This document shows positions 38,419-51,167 of a stretch of DNA of 64,000 bases, piece by piece. This DNA comes from Onchocerca lupi (lineage: Eukaryota; Nematoda; Chromadorea; Rhabditida; Onchocercidae): contig JAOVVO010000014.1 in assembly GCA_028564675.1 (NCBI GenBank), positions 291,735 to 355,734 of the forward strand. The letters run 5' to 3'. A program made the translations under genes and the position numbers. The notes under the pieces were generated by a model, which saw nothing but the letters and a program-made list of their open reading frames with translations, ran no database searches and was not told the origin of the DNA. Each line of letters opens with the position of its first letter. Position 1 is the stretch's first letter.

Positions 38419-41220
38419 TCTATATAAATAAAAATTTCAATGTTCGTTTGTTAAAAATCTTAAACCTCCAAAAGTCCTTAAACACGCGTTTTATCTATAT
38501 TAATTCAGCTATCGAAAGCTATCGAAAATTCCTCAACCTATTTCTTTGAAATTTTGACACAACGTTGTATTCAAATACGCGCATGTTTTTATTCATGTCT
38601 TGCTGTAGCTCAATCTGGTTTAGTGGAAAAAAGACTTCGTAATTTGATTCGTAATTTGGTTGGATTGGGAATTGATTCTTGCCGTTATGATTCGGCTAGA
38701 TCAGCTAGTAGGTGTGAGGACAGAGATGAATGCTGTTGAGAGAGGTTTTATTGACTGATGAAAAGTGATTCTTCATAACAAACAATTATCAAAGAACATC
38801 CAGGCAAATTGGTCACTGAATTATTTTTCTCGTTATCGCTGATAGAGAAGAATAACTATTCAAGTGAATTGTCGGGTTTTTTCTACTATCGCGTCGCTTC
38901 AACTGTCGAACTGGAATCCTTGGAACTCCGAACTGCTACTGTTGCTGCATCGATCTTTTTAATTTATCTGTGAATTGTAAGTGAAGACAAACATGTTTAT
39001 CACCGTTTTGGTAGTAAACATATTTGTCGTCAGTTCGGAAATATGTCGCGTCACTTCAACTTTAGTATTTCTTGACCAGCGTCAAACACGATTCCATGTC
39101 CAGCCATCACGCAATTATGAATGCAATATAAATGCATTCTGTTATAACCCAGTTGATGATCATAGTTCGAGCCCGCATGTTCTCATCAGCACTGTGACTG
39201 AAGTATGTCCTTATATCAAGGCTCTGAAAATTTAATGGAGAAACGAAAGGAATGTGTTGCAGCGACAGAAAAATTAAACTACCTCAATTTGAAGAATCAC
39301 CAGAGCCATTAAAAACTTTGCTTGCCGGATATACCGCCGAATCAAAGCGTTTCTTATCTAAAATCAGAAAATACACCTCCTGCTTCCAGATGACATCGTT
39401 CGGCGTAGAAATCGTGACAAAACAATCCATGCCAAAAGAAAAATTTATCATAAAGCCGACTTCCTGCTTCCATTGCTGGATAGTCAACATAAATTCCTAC
39501 AATTGTATTTCAATGGTGAGAGCAGTGGTGAATTGAATGCACTTTGCGGAATTCATATCGACATAGAAACATCCGTCGTTTCCCAATGCAACAGCTTCTT
39601 CACGAAAAAACAATTTCATGTTTGTTGAAAACAGCAATTGACATGATGCCATTTGATGCACACAAGATTGTTATTCATGCTGACAAAACGCCTGCTGGAG
39701 AACATATGTAAAGATTCAATGCTCCAAGTATAGACGAAATGGCAATTGTTCTGTCGAAGATCAATTCCAGCCTAGAGATGTTGTTCTTCACAGAAGAAAC
39801 AATCAATTAACGAAAATTGCAGAAATTCATCGATGATGTGTTGCTCTGCAATATCCAATCATTTTTTGGGATGGTGCCGATGGATATTATTTCGACGTTA
39901 AGATGATAAATGCAATCAGCATAATGAACTATAATGCATACTGATTAATGATTCGGAAGAATGAAGACGATCATATTTTGAAATGCCATCAGTTTTTTCA
40001 CCAATATGTCGTAAATATGTATGCAAAAATCGAAACAAAATGTTTGATGTTCATCCGTTGAATCAGGCAAAGCTTTGCTCTCAAGAATACATTCATTCTG
40101 CAAGACGCAGATGTAAATGACAGTAATACAACTAATGTTGGAAGACTAATAATTTTTCCATCTTCATATTCAGGCAGTTCACTTCATATGCATGAATAGC
40201 TTAAGATGCAATGTTCGCCACTACGGATGTCCAGACCTATTCATTACACTTACATGCAATCCAGGTACAGAATCTCTTACTTCCTGAGCAGTCGTCGGTG
40301 GATAGGCGTGACACCACCGCACGTTTTTTCAAAGAGAAGCTGAAATCGCAGATATATTTCATGCAAAACATGAAGTATTTGGGTCTGTGCGCTGCTGGAT
40401 ATACACAGTAAAATGACAAAAAAGAGGATTGCCACATGCACATATGTTTATCTGGCTTTATCACAAAATCACTTCAAACGAAATCGACGATGTAATATGT
40501 GTTGAAATACCCGATGCCAGTGTAGATAAAGATTTGTATGAAGTAGTGACGAAAAATATGATACATGGACCTTGCGGTACACTGAATCCAAAATCACCAT
40601 ATGATAGACGGAAAATGCTCTGAGCGATATCCTCGAGCATTAATATCCAACACAGTTACAGGAAGCGATGGATATCCTTTATACAGAAGATCAACAGAAG
40701 ATGGCGGTAAATTAGCAGCCATACACATGTGGAATGGTGACATCAAAGTAGATAACAGATGGTTTGTTCCATATTCACCTTTGCTATTAAAGGCATACAA
40801 AGCGCACATAAACGTGGAATACTATGAACTCCGTTAAATCGATTAAATACATCTGTAAGTACGTGAATAAAGGCAGCGACATGGCAGTTTTTGACGCGCA
40901 GCCAGAAAGAAGTGATAGGAATATTACATATCGATGAAATCGTTAAGTTTTAGGTTGGAAGATACATGAACAGCAACGAATCTGTATGGCAAATTCTTTC
41001 ATTTCCCATACATGAACGAAGTCCGACTGTATTTACTTAGCAGTGCATCTAGAAAATGGACAACGCGTTTACTTCACAGCTGCAAGTGTGCAACAGATAG
41101 CCCTGAATCCACCGGCTACAACGTTAATTGCTTTCTTCACATTATGTCAAAAGGACCCATTTGCGAAAACACTGCTATATTTGGAAGTGCAAAACAACTT
41201 GTAATTTGCGCTGTAATTTG
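38419..41220 (+). mobile_element. Decayed Helitron with Rep domain remnants
   Basis: The left end starts with TC (TCTATATAAATAAAAATT), the usual Helitron 5' terminus. From about 39060 the + strand holds pieces of the Helitron replication protein in shifting frames: a CCSD...LPQFEESPEPLKTLL segment with ESKRFLSKIRKYTSCFQMTS (39252-39420), FNAPSIDEMAIV (39715), NEDDHILKC and HQYVVNMYAKIET (39955-40040), Rep motif FITLTCNPG (40240), the HUH motif LPHAHMFIWL (40432), VTKNMIHGPCGTLNP (40548), and the two-tyrosine motif SIKYICKYVNKG (40842). Remains stop near 41205, before any helicase motif. At least ten frame breaks or stops rule out function. The 3' CTRR end was not found with confidence. Confidence 0.85.
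40205..40875 (+). pseudogene. Helitron Rep nuclease remnant (HUH/YY)
   Basis: Best-kept part of the Helitron protein. The HUH histidines (HAH in LPHAHMF), upstream FITLTCNP motif and downstream YICKY tyrosine pair, expected to do single-strand cleavage in rolling-circle transposition, are all present, but spread over at least three frames with stops between. A frame shift separates LYHKITSNEIDDVI from the next piece, and a stop follows the Met-Ile-Asp of the GKCSERYPRALI segment. Confidence 0.8.
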
Positions 41221-41814
41221 AATTTCTATCTAAATTAGTCTCGATTCGATTAATCGTTTTGTGCCTTCATTTTTTTTTTTTTTTCAATCTTAAGAACAAA
41301 ATTTCCCAGTTTACATAAACTAGATGAATGTATAGAAATTTATAGTTATTTGATCAATATTAAAAAGAGGATGATGATATTTTTTTTCTCATTTATCATA
41401 CAAAAATTCAAGAAGTCTGAATAATCTGAAAAAATAATTGTATAATACTAAATTTCCTATAGAAAGCGTTATTAGAATATTCAGCAGAAAAAAAACCTTT
41501 TTGACCACCACAGTCAAACTCAAATTATTGGTTATTTTTCTCGATAGATAGCATTATCAAGTAGCATTTTTCTGAGTTCATACCATCATATTAAAATTCA
41601 AATTGTGTTCTAGTATTCTTGACTTTGCGAAATTATTAAAAAAATTGTAAAAAACTGAATAATATCTCATTTTTGGCTATGATTATTTTTATTTTGCAAG
41701 CCATTGGTAGCATCAGCAAAGCATTTAATTAATTATTACTGATATTCGAAGATCAAATTAACCGATATGAGAAGATAACGAAAATAAGAAATGTTTTCAA
41801 AAAGATTTCACACA

Positions 41815-41965
41815 TATTTATATGAATAAAAATGTAAATATTCATTGTTTTTAACACTACGTTGAAAGCTCTTCACCGATTGCTTTGAAATTTTGATGCA
41901 ACATTTCATTCGAAGGCGCATGTTTTATATAAATATATCTACTTTTTTTTAACCTGCCTGGGACA
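41815..41965 (+). mobile_element. Helitron 5'-end fragment
   Basis: Sequence starting TATATGAATAAAAATG and running through TCACCGATTGCTTTGAAATT to a run of eight Ts aligns with the left end of the Helitron at 38419 and with 63541-63690. It is followed at once by a short inverted repeat and an LTR-like copy, so the insertion is cut or was used as a target by other elements. Confidence 0.65.
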
Positions 41966-41972
41966 GAAGATG

Positions 41973-42040
41973 CCTCGAATGTAAATGCGGCCACGATAAT
42001 TAATATAACGTCGTGGCACTATTTACATTCGAGGCGTGTT
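41973..42040. repeat. Inverted repeat at Helitron/LTR junction
   Basis: Arms of about 24 bp (GCCTCGAATGTAAATGCGGC and its near complement CACTATTTACATTCGAGGC) around an AT-rich loop (TAATTAATATAACG). It lies exactly between the Helitron-like fragment and the solo-LTR-like copy, and could be a Helitron 3' hairpin, or a separate fold-back insertion. Confidence 0.6.
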
Positions 42041-42412
42041 AAAGATCATGTGATGCGACATAATTTCAAAGGGACGATAAACACGTATATCGTCAAAAAG
42101 ATTAACACGTTTGCCGTTAAAACGCTCCAATTAAGAGATAAAGAGAAGCCAACCAATCAAAAGTCAAAGTGATGAAGATCAATCAAGGGATAAGGGAGAG
42201 AAGCTCTGAAAGTATTTAAAAAGACAGGATTTAGAAGAAGTGGAGTTCAGGTTCAAATTCAGAGTTCTTATACCAACATAACAGTAGCAACAGTTCAGAG
42301 TTCAAAGCGACACAACAGTAGCAACAATCCGACAATTCATCGAATATTCATACCTACGATAAAGAAAAGAATAACCCAGTGATCAATTTGACTGGGTATT
42401 CTGTAATAATTG
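42039..42412 (+). mobile_element. Solo LTR-like copy of the BEL/Pao element
   Basis: Starts TGTTAAAGATC and shares, in order, the landmarks of the two LTR-bearing repeats at 43.6-44.2 and 45.6-46.1 kb: CAAAGGGACGATAAACACG, a GCCGTTAAAACG box, GATAAGGGAGAG, repeated CAGTTCAGAGTTC/AGCAACAG motifs, and an AAGAATAACCCAGTGAT box near the end. More diverged than the two repeats are from each other; no internal domain on either side. Confidence 0.65.
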
Positions 42413-43609
42413 TCAAAATTTCAAAGCAGTCGGTAAGAACTTTCGGAGATTTAAAATTTTGAAAAAACGAACATTTACATTTTTATTTTTTACATGCCAT
42501 CTGGTATACAATGGACCAATTTGCTTTTGAAATGACCATATGACTACGATTAATTAGTTCTAAACATTCGGTCTTTTCAACACATCTCTGCTCCAATTTT
42601 TCACGAATATGTTATCTGAACCGAAAGTTACAGTAATGGTGGAATTTTTTAAAATGAGATTAATTGACAGTAAGTCATTTTCAAATCTCTCCTTATACAT
42701 GGATATATTTATTCTTGTTTTCATACATTTTAAACCATTTTTCTGATTTTAAGTTTCTAAATCACTTTCTAAATCCATTCTTTTTATAGTGTGATGCACA
42801 ATTTCAATGAAATATATTTTGCCAAACCACATGATCTTCTGCTTTATCATCAATTCAAAGTATGCTTATAAGTAAACAGTTTTAGCTTTTTTTTTTTTTT
42901 TTTTTTTTTTTTAGATTGGCTAGTTTTACTTACAGAGACAAATGTCACTTCCGATAATTTTTTAACAGACTTATGCTACAATTTTTTCATTATAGTGATT
43001 CCAGATCTAAAATCGTTCCATTTATCAACCTTTTTACTTATACTGCTTGGGAATTTCAGAATCTGAAAAGTTTTTCAAGCTTGTCAACTATTACTTTTGT
43101 TTTTCATTGCCGTAAAGATGGTCCGTTTGCATTGCAGAGTTTTGTGTGCAACCCCTAACCTCTTAATTTTGCTATTTCTTAACTCTTTTTGTATGCGAAA
43201 AAGCATCTAACTAACAGTCGAATCTTTCCAAAAATTCAATCTTTAAGATGTTACTTCAAACCATCATCATCTTTTGCAATGAAGTATTCCAATGACTGAA
43301 TTATTTTATTAATTTTCCAGTGACTGAGTTATCTTATTAAGAATTCTTACTTCTCTAATTGATCTCAAGAAACAAATGCGGGAATAAAAATCCAAAGATA
43401 TTTAGGGATTCATTTCTCTATAGATGAATTATTTTTAATGTATTATAAAGTCCATGACTTCAACTTACTTGAATAAGTTTGGTAAGTGGTCACATTTAAA
43501 GGAACTCAAGAGCAGCGAATTAAACATGTTAGAAACAGAAAATTGTGATTTGGTTGCAAATTTGTTACCTTATCAAATGTGTATAGTATAAAGTTACAAT
43601 TAAAATTTA

Positions 43610-46141
43610 TCTTTCATATTCTCCTCGATAAAGTTGCTACCGGAAAAATCTGAAAGATATAATTATTGCCAATAAGAAGTGTTAAGGGTCAAGAAGCGGG
43701 AAGATAGTTTCGATGGGACCAAAAGGACAAACATGCTTGCCGTCAAAACATTCCGATTAACAGATAAACAAAACGAGGTCGACCAGTCATGAAGCGAAAT
43801 GTTGAAGATAAGGAAAGGAGGAGCCCAAAAGAATTTAAAAGATTCGGGTTTTGGAGCAGGGCCAATTTACTACAATGGGTTGTTGATAAGACTTCAGGTT
43901 TGGAGCTTCCAACAATAACAGAGTAACAGCTCGAGATTTTTTATAAGAGTTCAAATTCGGAATTACACCGAAGCGACCATAGCAACAGTTCGATTCGAAT
44001 TGACACAAAAATAGACTATCAAGGAACAATGCCCTTTTCTACGAGCGGTAAAAAAAAGAATACCCAGTGATAAATTCACTTTGATATTCTCTAATAATTA
44101 TTATTCGAAACCATCCATTAATAAATTCTTTTTTCAAACAGGAATCGTTTCTTTCACAAAATTACTTCCCCGACAATTATTATGTATCACGAGTCGGGAG
44201 GTCTATCAATCTTACCAAATTAGTTCAGTTAGCGAAAGAGAAAATCCTGAAACTTCTCAATGAAGTAAATGAACTCGCTCTAACACCACTAGATCGAAGT
44301 CTTTCGCGAGAACAAAAACAACAGTATTAAATCAAATTACGGATCATCATGGAAAAAATTAGATTTCTTGAACTATATGTTGGTACACTCGAATCAACCA
44401 AAGAAAAATGGTTGGAATTTATTGAGAAAATCCCGACGCGCAAAACAATATTGAAATGGTTGACGAAAGACAAAAACAAATACGCTGAAATGGTTGACGT
44501 CATACAAAGTATCTTAAACCTAATAAATAGCGGAAAAGAAGTTATTACCTTGAATATAAAAATAGATAATTATGAAATGAAGCTTCAAAATTCAAATCAA
44601 ATGGATACCAAAGACACAGCCCTACTAAGAGAATCATCTCTCATTGCCTATCATGTAAATATAGATTTACCGCAGCTACCATTAACAACCTTCAATATTG
44701 ACCCAAAGTTGTGGCGAGAATTCTGAAGCAGCTTCAACATAGCCGTACACCTCCGAAAAATCCCAAACATTCAGAAACTAAATTATCTGATTTCATGTTT
44801 GAGAAGAGATGCTTTACTAGCTATGAGAGGATATGATATTTTCCTAGAGAATCACGAATTAATAAGGAATGTGTTAATCGAAAGATTTGGCGAATCTATC
44901 ACAATAAAGAAGTTGCTATATAATGAATTTCTATCAACAAAAAAAAAAAAAAAAAAAGATAACAAATGGAAAACAGTCGCTGAAGCGATCGAAAGAGTTC
45001 TTCGACACCTCGAAAAGGCGAGAATCTAGAACGCTCTAATACCGGAACAATTACTGAAAGCAGATTGTCAACTTGGATTTTGGGCAAGCTTATTAATTAA
45101 AATCAGAACAAGAAACTGGAATGTATCAGATTCTTCTTAACAGAATAGTGTATAGAAATGTAGAATTACCATGACTCAAATCAAACTGAATTCAAGCCGT
45201 TCTCATATAGTTTTCACAATAACAATTGTAGTTCGAGAAAATACTGTTAGTGGGAAAGATGTTTTCAAACAAAAAAAGTGAAGTTTGATTGATTTGACTG
45301 TTCGGAAAATATTGGTTATTGTGGTTCGATCAACAGAAGATTCAAGGAGCAGTCCATCAATCATAACGTCTATTCAATGTAAAACGAAACAATTCGAGAT
45401 CAACTACATTCAAAATTAATTGAAGTTATCTGGAAATGGATCTGAAAATCAACGACGATAAGAGCTCCACAATTCAGACATGAAGATCGGGAAATCAATG
45501 CAAAAATTCGAAGAACTTATCGCTCTACGAACTAAAAGTACCACTAAATAACAGATTTCAAGCAGAAATTATACCCTCCGAATTCTTTCTCCTGAAAGTC
45601 AATCTTCTCTCGATCAGGAATGGCGAGAAATTCGAAAGATGTAATTACTGTAAACAAGAAATGTTAGAGGTTAAGAAGCGCAAAGATAGTTTCAAAGGAA
45701 CCAAAATGATTAGCATGTTCACTCCCAAAACAATAAAAAGGATAAATATGCCTACTGCCATAACGATAAACAAAGAATAAACATGTTTACCGCCAAAACA
45801 AAGCGAGATTGCCAATCATGAGGTGACACCCGTTGGAGATCAGGAGAAGAGGAGGAACCTCGAAAAAATTTCAAAAGATTCGAATTTTGGAGCAGAATGA
45901 GTTCCCTACTGGAATTCAAGTTCGAAGTTACACTGATGCAACCATAGCAACAGTTCGACTCGAATCGACACAACACTTATCAAGGAGCATTGCTCTTTTC
46001 TTCGGCCGACAAAGGAAAGAATACAGATTGATAAAATTATTTGGATATTCTCGGATAATTGTTTATTCGTAACTGTTTATTTATTAATAAATTCTTTCTT
46101 CAACCAGGAACCGCCTCTTTCATAAAATTATTTTCTTGATA
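43610..46141 (+). mobile_element. Internally deleted BEL/Pao retrotransposon
   Basis: Two direct repeats, about 43610-44175 and 45580-46141, share landmarks throughout (AAGATAGTTTC, ACCAAAA, TTTTGGAGCAG, TAGCAACAGTTCGA, AAGGA.CATTGC, TATTAATAAATTCTTT). Each contains an LTR of about 480-500 bp beginning TGTTA (43680 and 45662) plus some 70-80 bp of upstream internal sequence. Between them only about 1.4 kb remains, holding a gag-like region and no recognisable protease, reverse transcriptase, RNase H or integrase. The duplication of internal sequence before the left LTR suggests tandem elements or unequal recombination between LTRs, with loss of pol. LTR divergence by eye is substantial, so the insertion is old. 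Confidence 0.78.
44349..45029 (+). pseudogene. BEL/Pao gag-like remnant, frame broken
   Basis: Open frame 44349-44726 starts MEKIRFLELYVGTLESTKEK (coiled-coil-like) and leads into LPQLPLTTFNIDPKLWREF, the typical BEL/Pao gag signature LPxLxLPxFxGDPxxWxxF. A stop follows; in the same frame after it, SSFNIAVHLRKIPNIQKLNY, then LRRDALLAMRGYDIFLENHE and KKLLYNEF continue the same domain to about 45029, interrupted by an 18-A run. The core gag fold is there, but the stop, the A-run and the missing pol make it non-functional. Confidence 0.78.
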
Positions 46142-47193
46142 GTTGTACCGACCAGTTAAAATAGATTTAGCATAAACGAGAAGTGCGCGGATTTTCTGGA
46201 AAATCAAAAATCAAGAAGCAATTATTTTTTTCACGTAGCTCAATATTACACCTATATACTTGCGAAATTTCAGATCTTTAGCTTTTGCATGATAAAATTG
46301 GGGGTCAGTAGGTATACTTCAATGCAATTATATGAGCATAATATATCAGGTATATACGCAGTTCTGCTTTGTCAATAGCAATATTATGCAAATATTTTCT
46401 CCTTGACCTTTAGGTTTGCAGCTAATCTGTTCTCATCTTGCCATTCGTTTTAATTCGCTTAAAGACAAAGGAAAACGTAAATATAGTTACACGTGTTCTT
46501 TTTCCAACAATAATGTTGATAGCCTGATGTCTGATGTCCCTGACCCCTGATTCCTGACCAAAAACATTCCAGGACATCTCTCAATCACAATATTGCACGG
46601 TAACGCAGCAAAGACGTCGCTGTCCCACCTCCCACTTCTCCCTGTCGCATACTCCAAGAACAATCGATAAATATATGTGTTATGTGTGTGTGTGTGTGTA
46701 TGCGTGTATGTGTGTGTATGTGTGTTTGTAAGTGTGCGGGGTGTGTGACTGGATTATTGAATCGTATGATTTGTTTGAGGATATATGAATGGCGGATAGG
46801 TGCTGGCATTTTATATTTGTAATTTTTTATCTGGTAGTCTGTTTAATTCTTTTTGGAGTGAATTGGTCTGTTTATTGATAAGTGTCGTTTTTATATTGAA
46901 ATATTACAATATATGTAACTTTTCATTGTTTCCTACATGTTTGCTCGTATATTCTAGGCTCTGTGACGCGATGCGTATGATTACACGTAAGTGACTCAAC
47001 AGGCATATTTTATTCACTCTCACGTAAATATTGATAAATGTTTTATTGAGAGATTTATCATTGGGAGATACGTGTTATTTGCATAGTGGCATTTCACTCT
47101 TCATTGATTTTTATCAGCTGCGTGATGCCATGTTGCTGTTAATTAACTTTTTTATTTTCAGATACATTCAGGAAGGCAGTATTCACTGGGAAA
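46142..47193. other. Spacer and upstream region of Elongin A
   Basis: Contains a TG-rich microsatellite at 46678-46745. An acceptor-like TTTTATTTTCAG ends at 47160, just 33 bp before the Elongin A start; it may be a trans-splice site or the end of a 5'UTR intron. No other gene seen. Confidence 0.5.
46678..46745. repeat. TG/TATG microsatellite
   Basis: Imperfect (TG)n tract with TATG and TGCG variants, about 65 bp. No coding role seen. Confidence 0.9.
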
Positions 47194-50100
47194 ATGGATG
47201 ATAATGAGGACATTCGGGAAAAAGTAGAGAAATATAAACGGATGCTAAGTTATGATAGTAAAGTTGGTGATACCTTCATTGTTTTCTTGTTTTAGAGCTC
47301 TTTGTAAACTTATTTGAATTTCGTAAATTATCTGGTTTATCGAATTCAGGTAACTTACTGGTAAATCGAATAAAACATTCCTAAAATTAAACTTCATCAC
47401 AAAGTACTTCGGGATAAAAACCGATAATAAGTATATTACAGATTGGCCATGCTTTGAAACGCTTAGCAAACATAAATATGACATTGGATCTGTTATCAGA
47501 GACAGGAGTGGGAAAAGCAGTGAATCAGCTGAGAAATCACGATCAGTATGGCACAAAAGCAGTGCAAATTGTCGAGAAATGGAAAGATATGGCAAGGAGT
47601 TGTGGTTTGAAACAGCGAAGGTTCTTGGTTTTCAAAAATAATGCTAAATTTAGAATAAGAGGGTTGGATTTGAGCAAACATAAGAACATTTGATGAGGAG
47701 AATCTGAATGATATGATAGATATGTATTTTAGGAAAGGATACCTTTCACCAAGTTCAGAACAAGAAGAAAATCTCCCAAAAAAATCGAAGAAAGGAAATC
47801 GGAGGGAGGAGAAAGGAAGCAAGGATGAGCAAGAAGTATACAATAATGCTGATGAAGTTCACCATAGTAAAGCTAAGGTAAGTTTTATGAGTATCCTTGA
47901 CTTTTCTTGACTTTGCTTTCCAGTTCATTTTAGTTACATTTTTTTTTGTTGATTTTGAATTAGATGTTCTTGTTTAACTTGATGTTTATTATGAGTAAGC
48001 TATAAGCTATATTTTTTTGTTTGATTTGATGTTTATTCTGATTGTAGAAAATTAATGGTATTTTTGTTTTTGGTAGGATCGTAGAAAGTGTAGGATTATA
48101 GAAAGTTTTGATATTTAATATTCATCAAATGGATTCAGTAAGCTGATAAATTTAGTTGCATAGTTTTTTATCCCATAAATTTGTCAGAAACTAATGGTGT
48201 TCTATTTTAGTCATCAAATGATGGATTAGGAAATGCTTGCTCTGGTTTGAGCTTTGCGGATATGTTAGCTCGAGCCGATACTGCTAAACCATTTAAGCTC
48301 AAAAAAATGAAGACTGATTGTAATGACTGGAAGTCATCGAAAGTAGATATTAATTATAAACCATCCAAAGTATTGAATTTTGAACCCCTACCGAAAGAAC
48401 ATCAAGCAGGTATAATTTTAACGGTTCAATAAAATAACAATTATATATTTAGTATTATTGAGATTCACTGTAAATTCTCTTGGGATGAAAAGAATAATAA
48501 GGTGTGTATCATCAGCACTTACGACAGTCGTTTGTTGAAGAATTAATTTCGAATGTAAATCATATTGTTTTTTGTTCTGAATTATTTTTCGGAATTCTTT
48601 TTGCATTTTCTGTCAGAAATAGAATATTTAATGAATGTTCCATCTCTGAAAGCATGGATTCCAAATAATCTAATAATTTTTTGGTCATTTTTTCGGAAGT
48701 GAACATTCCTTTTTATCCGAACTTTCTTACATTAACATCGTTCTTTCTTTTGCCTGTCATTATTTCACGTCATTTATGATAGTCAACACTAACAATAAAA
48801 GGTGAATAAATTCCTTGCATATAAAAAATACGTTAAAAGAGCTTAAATTTTGCCATGCACAAAAAATTCGGTTTGCAGAAATACACTAAATATATATACA
48901 TATATAGCTAGTCCTGCTCATGTAATTTAAAAAAAAACTCACAAAAAACATACACAATTTGTTTTTAATCAACGATTGATTAATTAATTCCTTTTCAATT
49001 AATGAATGATTAATTAATTAATGTAGAAAATCAAAAGAAACACCATACAACGCGAAGAAAAAAATATATGTTGAAACACTTCTTTTAGATGTATCTGGAA
49101 CTGTTATGATGGATACGTCAATGTTTAAACCACGTAAATCGGTGCGTAAAATCTATGCTGGGCGTCCGAAAAATGATACTGCTAAGGAAGTGCCAACATT
49201 ATTGAATTTATGTATCAAAGTATTAATTGCTAACATTAATTGTGAGTTTTATTCTCACATAATTGGAAGCTATCGCTTTTTTAGCATAAATTGAATTTAC
49301 ATATTACGGGTAGACTACATGTTTTCCAAAGTTTATTTCATTATGTTTCCTGTTTGTTCAAATAACATCTGTAGATTGAGAAAATTGAAATACCAGTCTT
49401 GAAAATACTTATACATAAAACGCTTTGAAATACCTTGAGTCATTGAATTTTCGGAACTAACATTGGAACAATTCTAGCAGTCTCTTTAAGAACGCATTTG
49501 CTGTAAATAAATCTCCCTTCTGTGTTTTGTTCTTCAATAAATACTCTATTCCATGTTAAAGAATCCTATAATTTTATAAATTGTAGTTGACGTGTTGATA
49601 AATTATGCCAAATAATTGATCCTATAAATTAAAAAATTTCTTTTCGATTGAGAGTACCAATCATTTTTAGCAATTGAGGAAACTGGCGATACGCCATACT
49701 TTATATTGAAACCAGTGCTTGAGAAATGCTCCCCGAATCAATTATGTTTGATTGAAAGGCGAAATCCAGTAAGTGGTATGAAATAACTTACAAATAAAAT
49801 ACAACTTTTAATTGCGTATTTTGTAGTTTACGTGAGAATCATTACGTGTCTTTTTCTTTTTTTTATTTTTTTAATTTATAAATTCATTTTGGAATAAACT
49901 AATTCCTTCTGCAGCAACTAATGGAAGATAGTGATGAATTATGGAAGCGAATTGTAAATCGCACTTTCCCAAAATGTGAGCCAGCAAATAAAGAAAAATG
50001 GCGAGAATGTTATTATGTTAGTTTTCGTTTCATTTTATTTCGCTTTCTTAGAAAAAATCTTCTACAATAGAATTTTTTATTGGAATGCAAAGAACATATA

Positions 50101-51167
50101 ATTAACTGAATGAAAAATTCATATGTTTTATTTAATCTCTAAAAATTCGGAACAGTCTATGCATTGGTGAAATCTTATGACCATTTTTTCTTTACCGACT
50201 AAACAAATGAACTGAGCTTTGCTATGTTATTAGAGATTTACAAACACTAGCTGGTGAGAAAATTAACTAAAGAAAGATGAGTTTTGATTGCTGCTGAAAA
50301 ATGACTGCATTGCAGCGTTTGTGTGAAGAAAATGAGCGTAAACTGAAGTTGCTTTCAACAAAAATAACTCAACATAATCGCGAAGCAACTTTGCCTGTGA
50401 AAACAGCGCTACTTGCGGATGCAAAAGCTCCACGTGAAATTCGTCGTCGACAGATACGTTACGGCACTCAGCATGCAACTCATCCATTGCCATCTGCTCA
50501 TGAAATTTCAAAAGCACGCAAAGAAGTTTTTTATAAAGGTTGCTCTTTGATCCATTATGCTTTTTATATTTCTCTGTATTATGAATTTGTTTTTTTATGA
50601 GGTAGATATACAACTTTTTATATGCAGATTCTCTTGCTTTTATTTTTCACTTTAAGATCAGATTTTTGAAAAGTTTTTTGCAATTTGGAACTTGACACGT
50701 TTTAAAAATCCTCTAGGAAGGAAAGATATTTTAAACGTGGAATTTCAAACTTGATAGTGTATTCTATTTATTTATCTTGAAGTTGAAGATTAAATTTTTG
50801 TAGTGAAAGTTGTTTATCTACTGATTAGTTTTTTTTCTAACGATTCCAACTTAACTTATTTTGCGTTCGGTTCTCTTTATCTTAATTTTTACTTCAAAAA
50901 TTAATGTTGCAATTAAATGAAAATATCATCTTACTTACAAATTGTGTGCAGTATGAGGATTTATTATTGATTAGATTGATACAATTGTAATATCCTTTTA
51001 TGGAAGTTATTGCAGGAAACAAGGAAGGCTTGGCTCATCTACCTCAAGCAATCAGAAATATCAATTCTTCGTTAGATTCACATTCGGGAAAAAAGAAAAT
51101 TGTACCGAAAAAAGGGATATTGATGATGAAAACGCTGAGAATGCTCAATGTAAAACGTAAAAGATAA
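47194..51167 (+). CDS. ELOA: Elongin A (RNA polymerase II elongation factor)
   Basis: Elongin A stimulates Pol II elongation and, with elongins B/C and cullin 5, forms a ubiquitin ligase for stalled Pol II; it acts in the nucleus. Nine exons in frame, 455 aa: 47194-47262, 47442-47620, 47685-47877, 48211-48409, 49089-49241, 49671-49768, 49915-50016, 50316-50538, 51016-51167. Residues about 24-80 are a TFIIS N-terminal domain (KRLANINMTLDLLSETGVGK, then AVNQLRNH, IVEKWKDMA). A charged linker follows. The Elongin C-binding BC-box region is PTLLNLCIKVLIANI, followed by the conserved DTPYFILKPVLEKCSPNQL, DELWKRIVNRTFP and the PREIRRRQIRYGT element of the family. The tail (KKKIVPKKGILMMKTLRML) matches the PxMAKTIKAFK ending of vertebrate Elongin A. 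It is shorter than the human protein (772 aa), mainly in the linker. The start follows an acceptor-like site at 47160; the ATG begins MDDNEDIREKVEKYKRML. Confidence 0.9.

Noticed and set aside
42973..43158. Short + strand frame between transposon remnants
   Set aside because: No similarity to the flanking elements or to known proteins; AT-rich chance frame.
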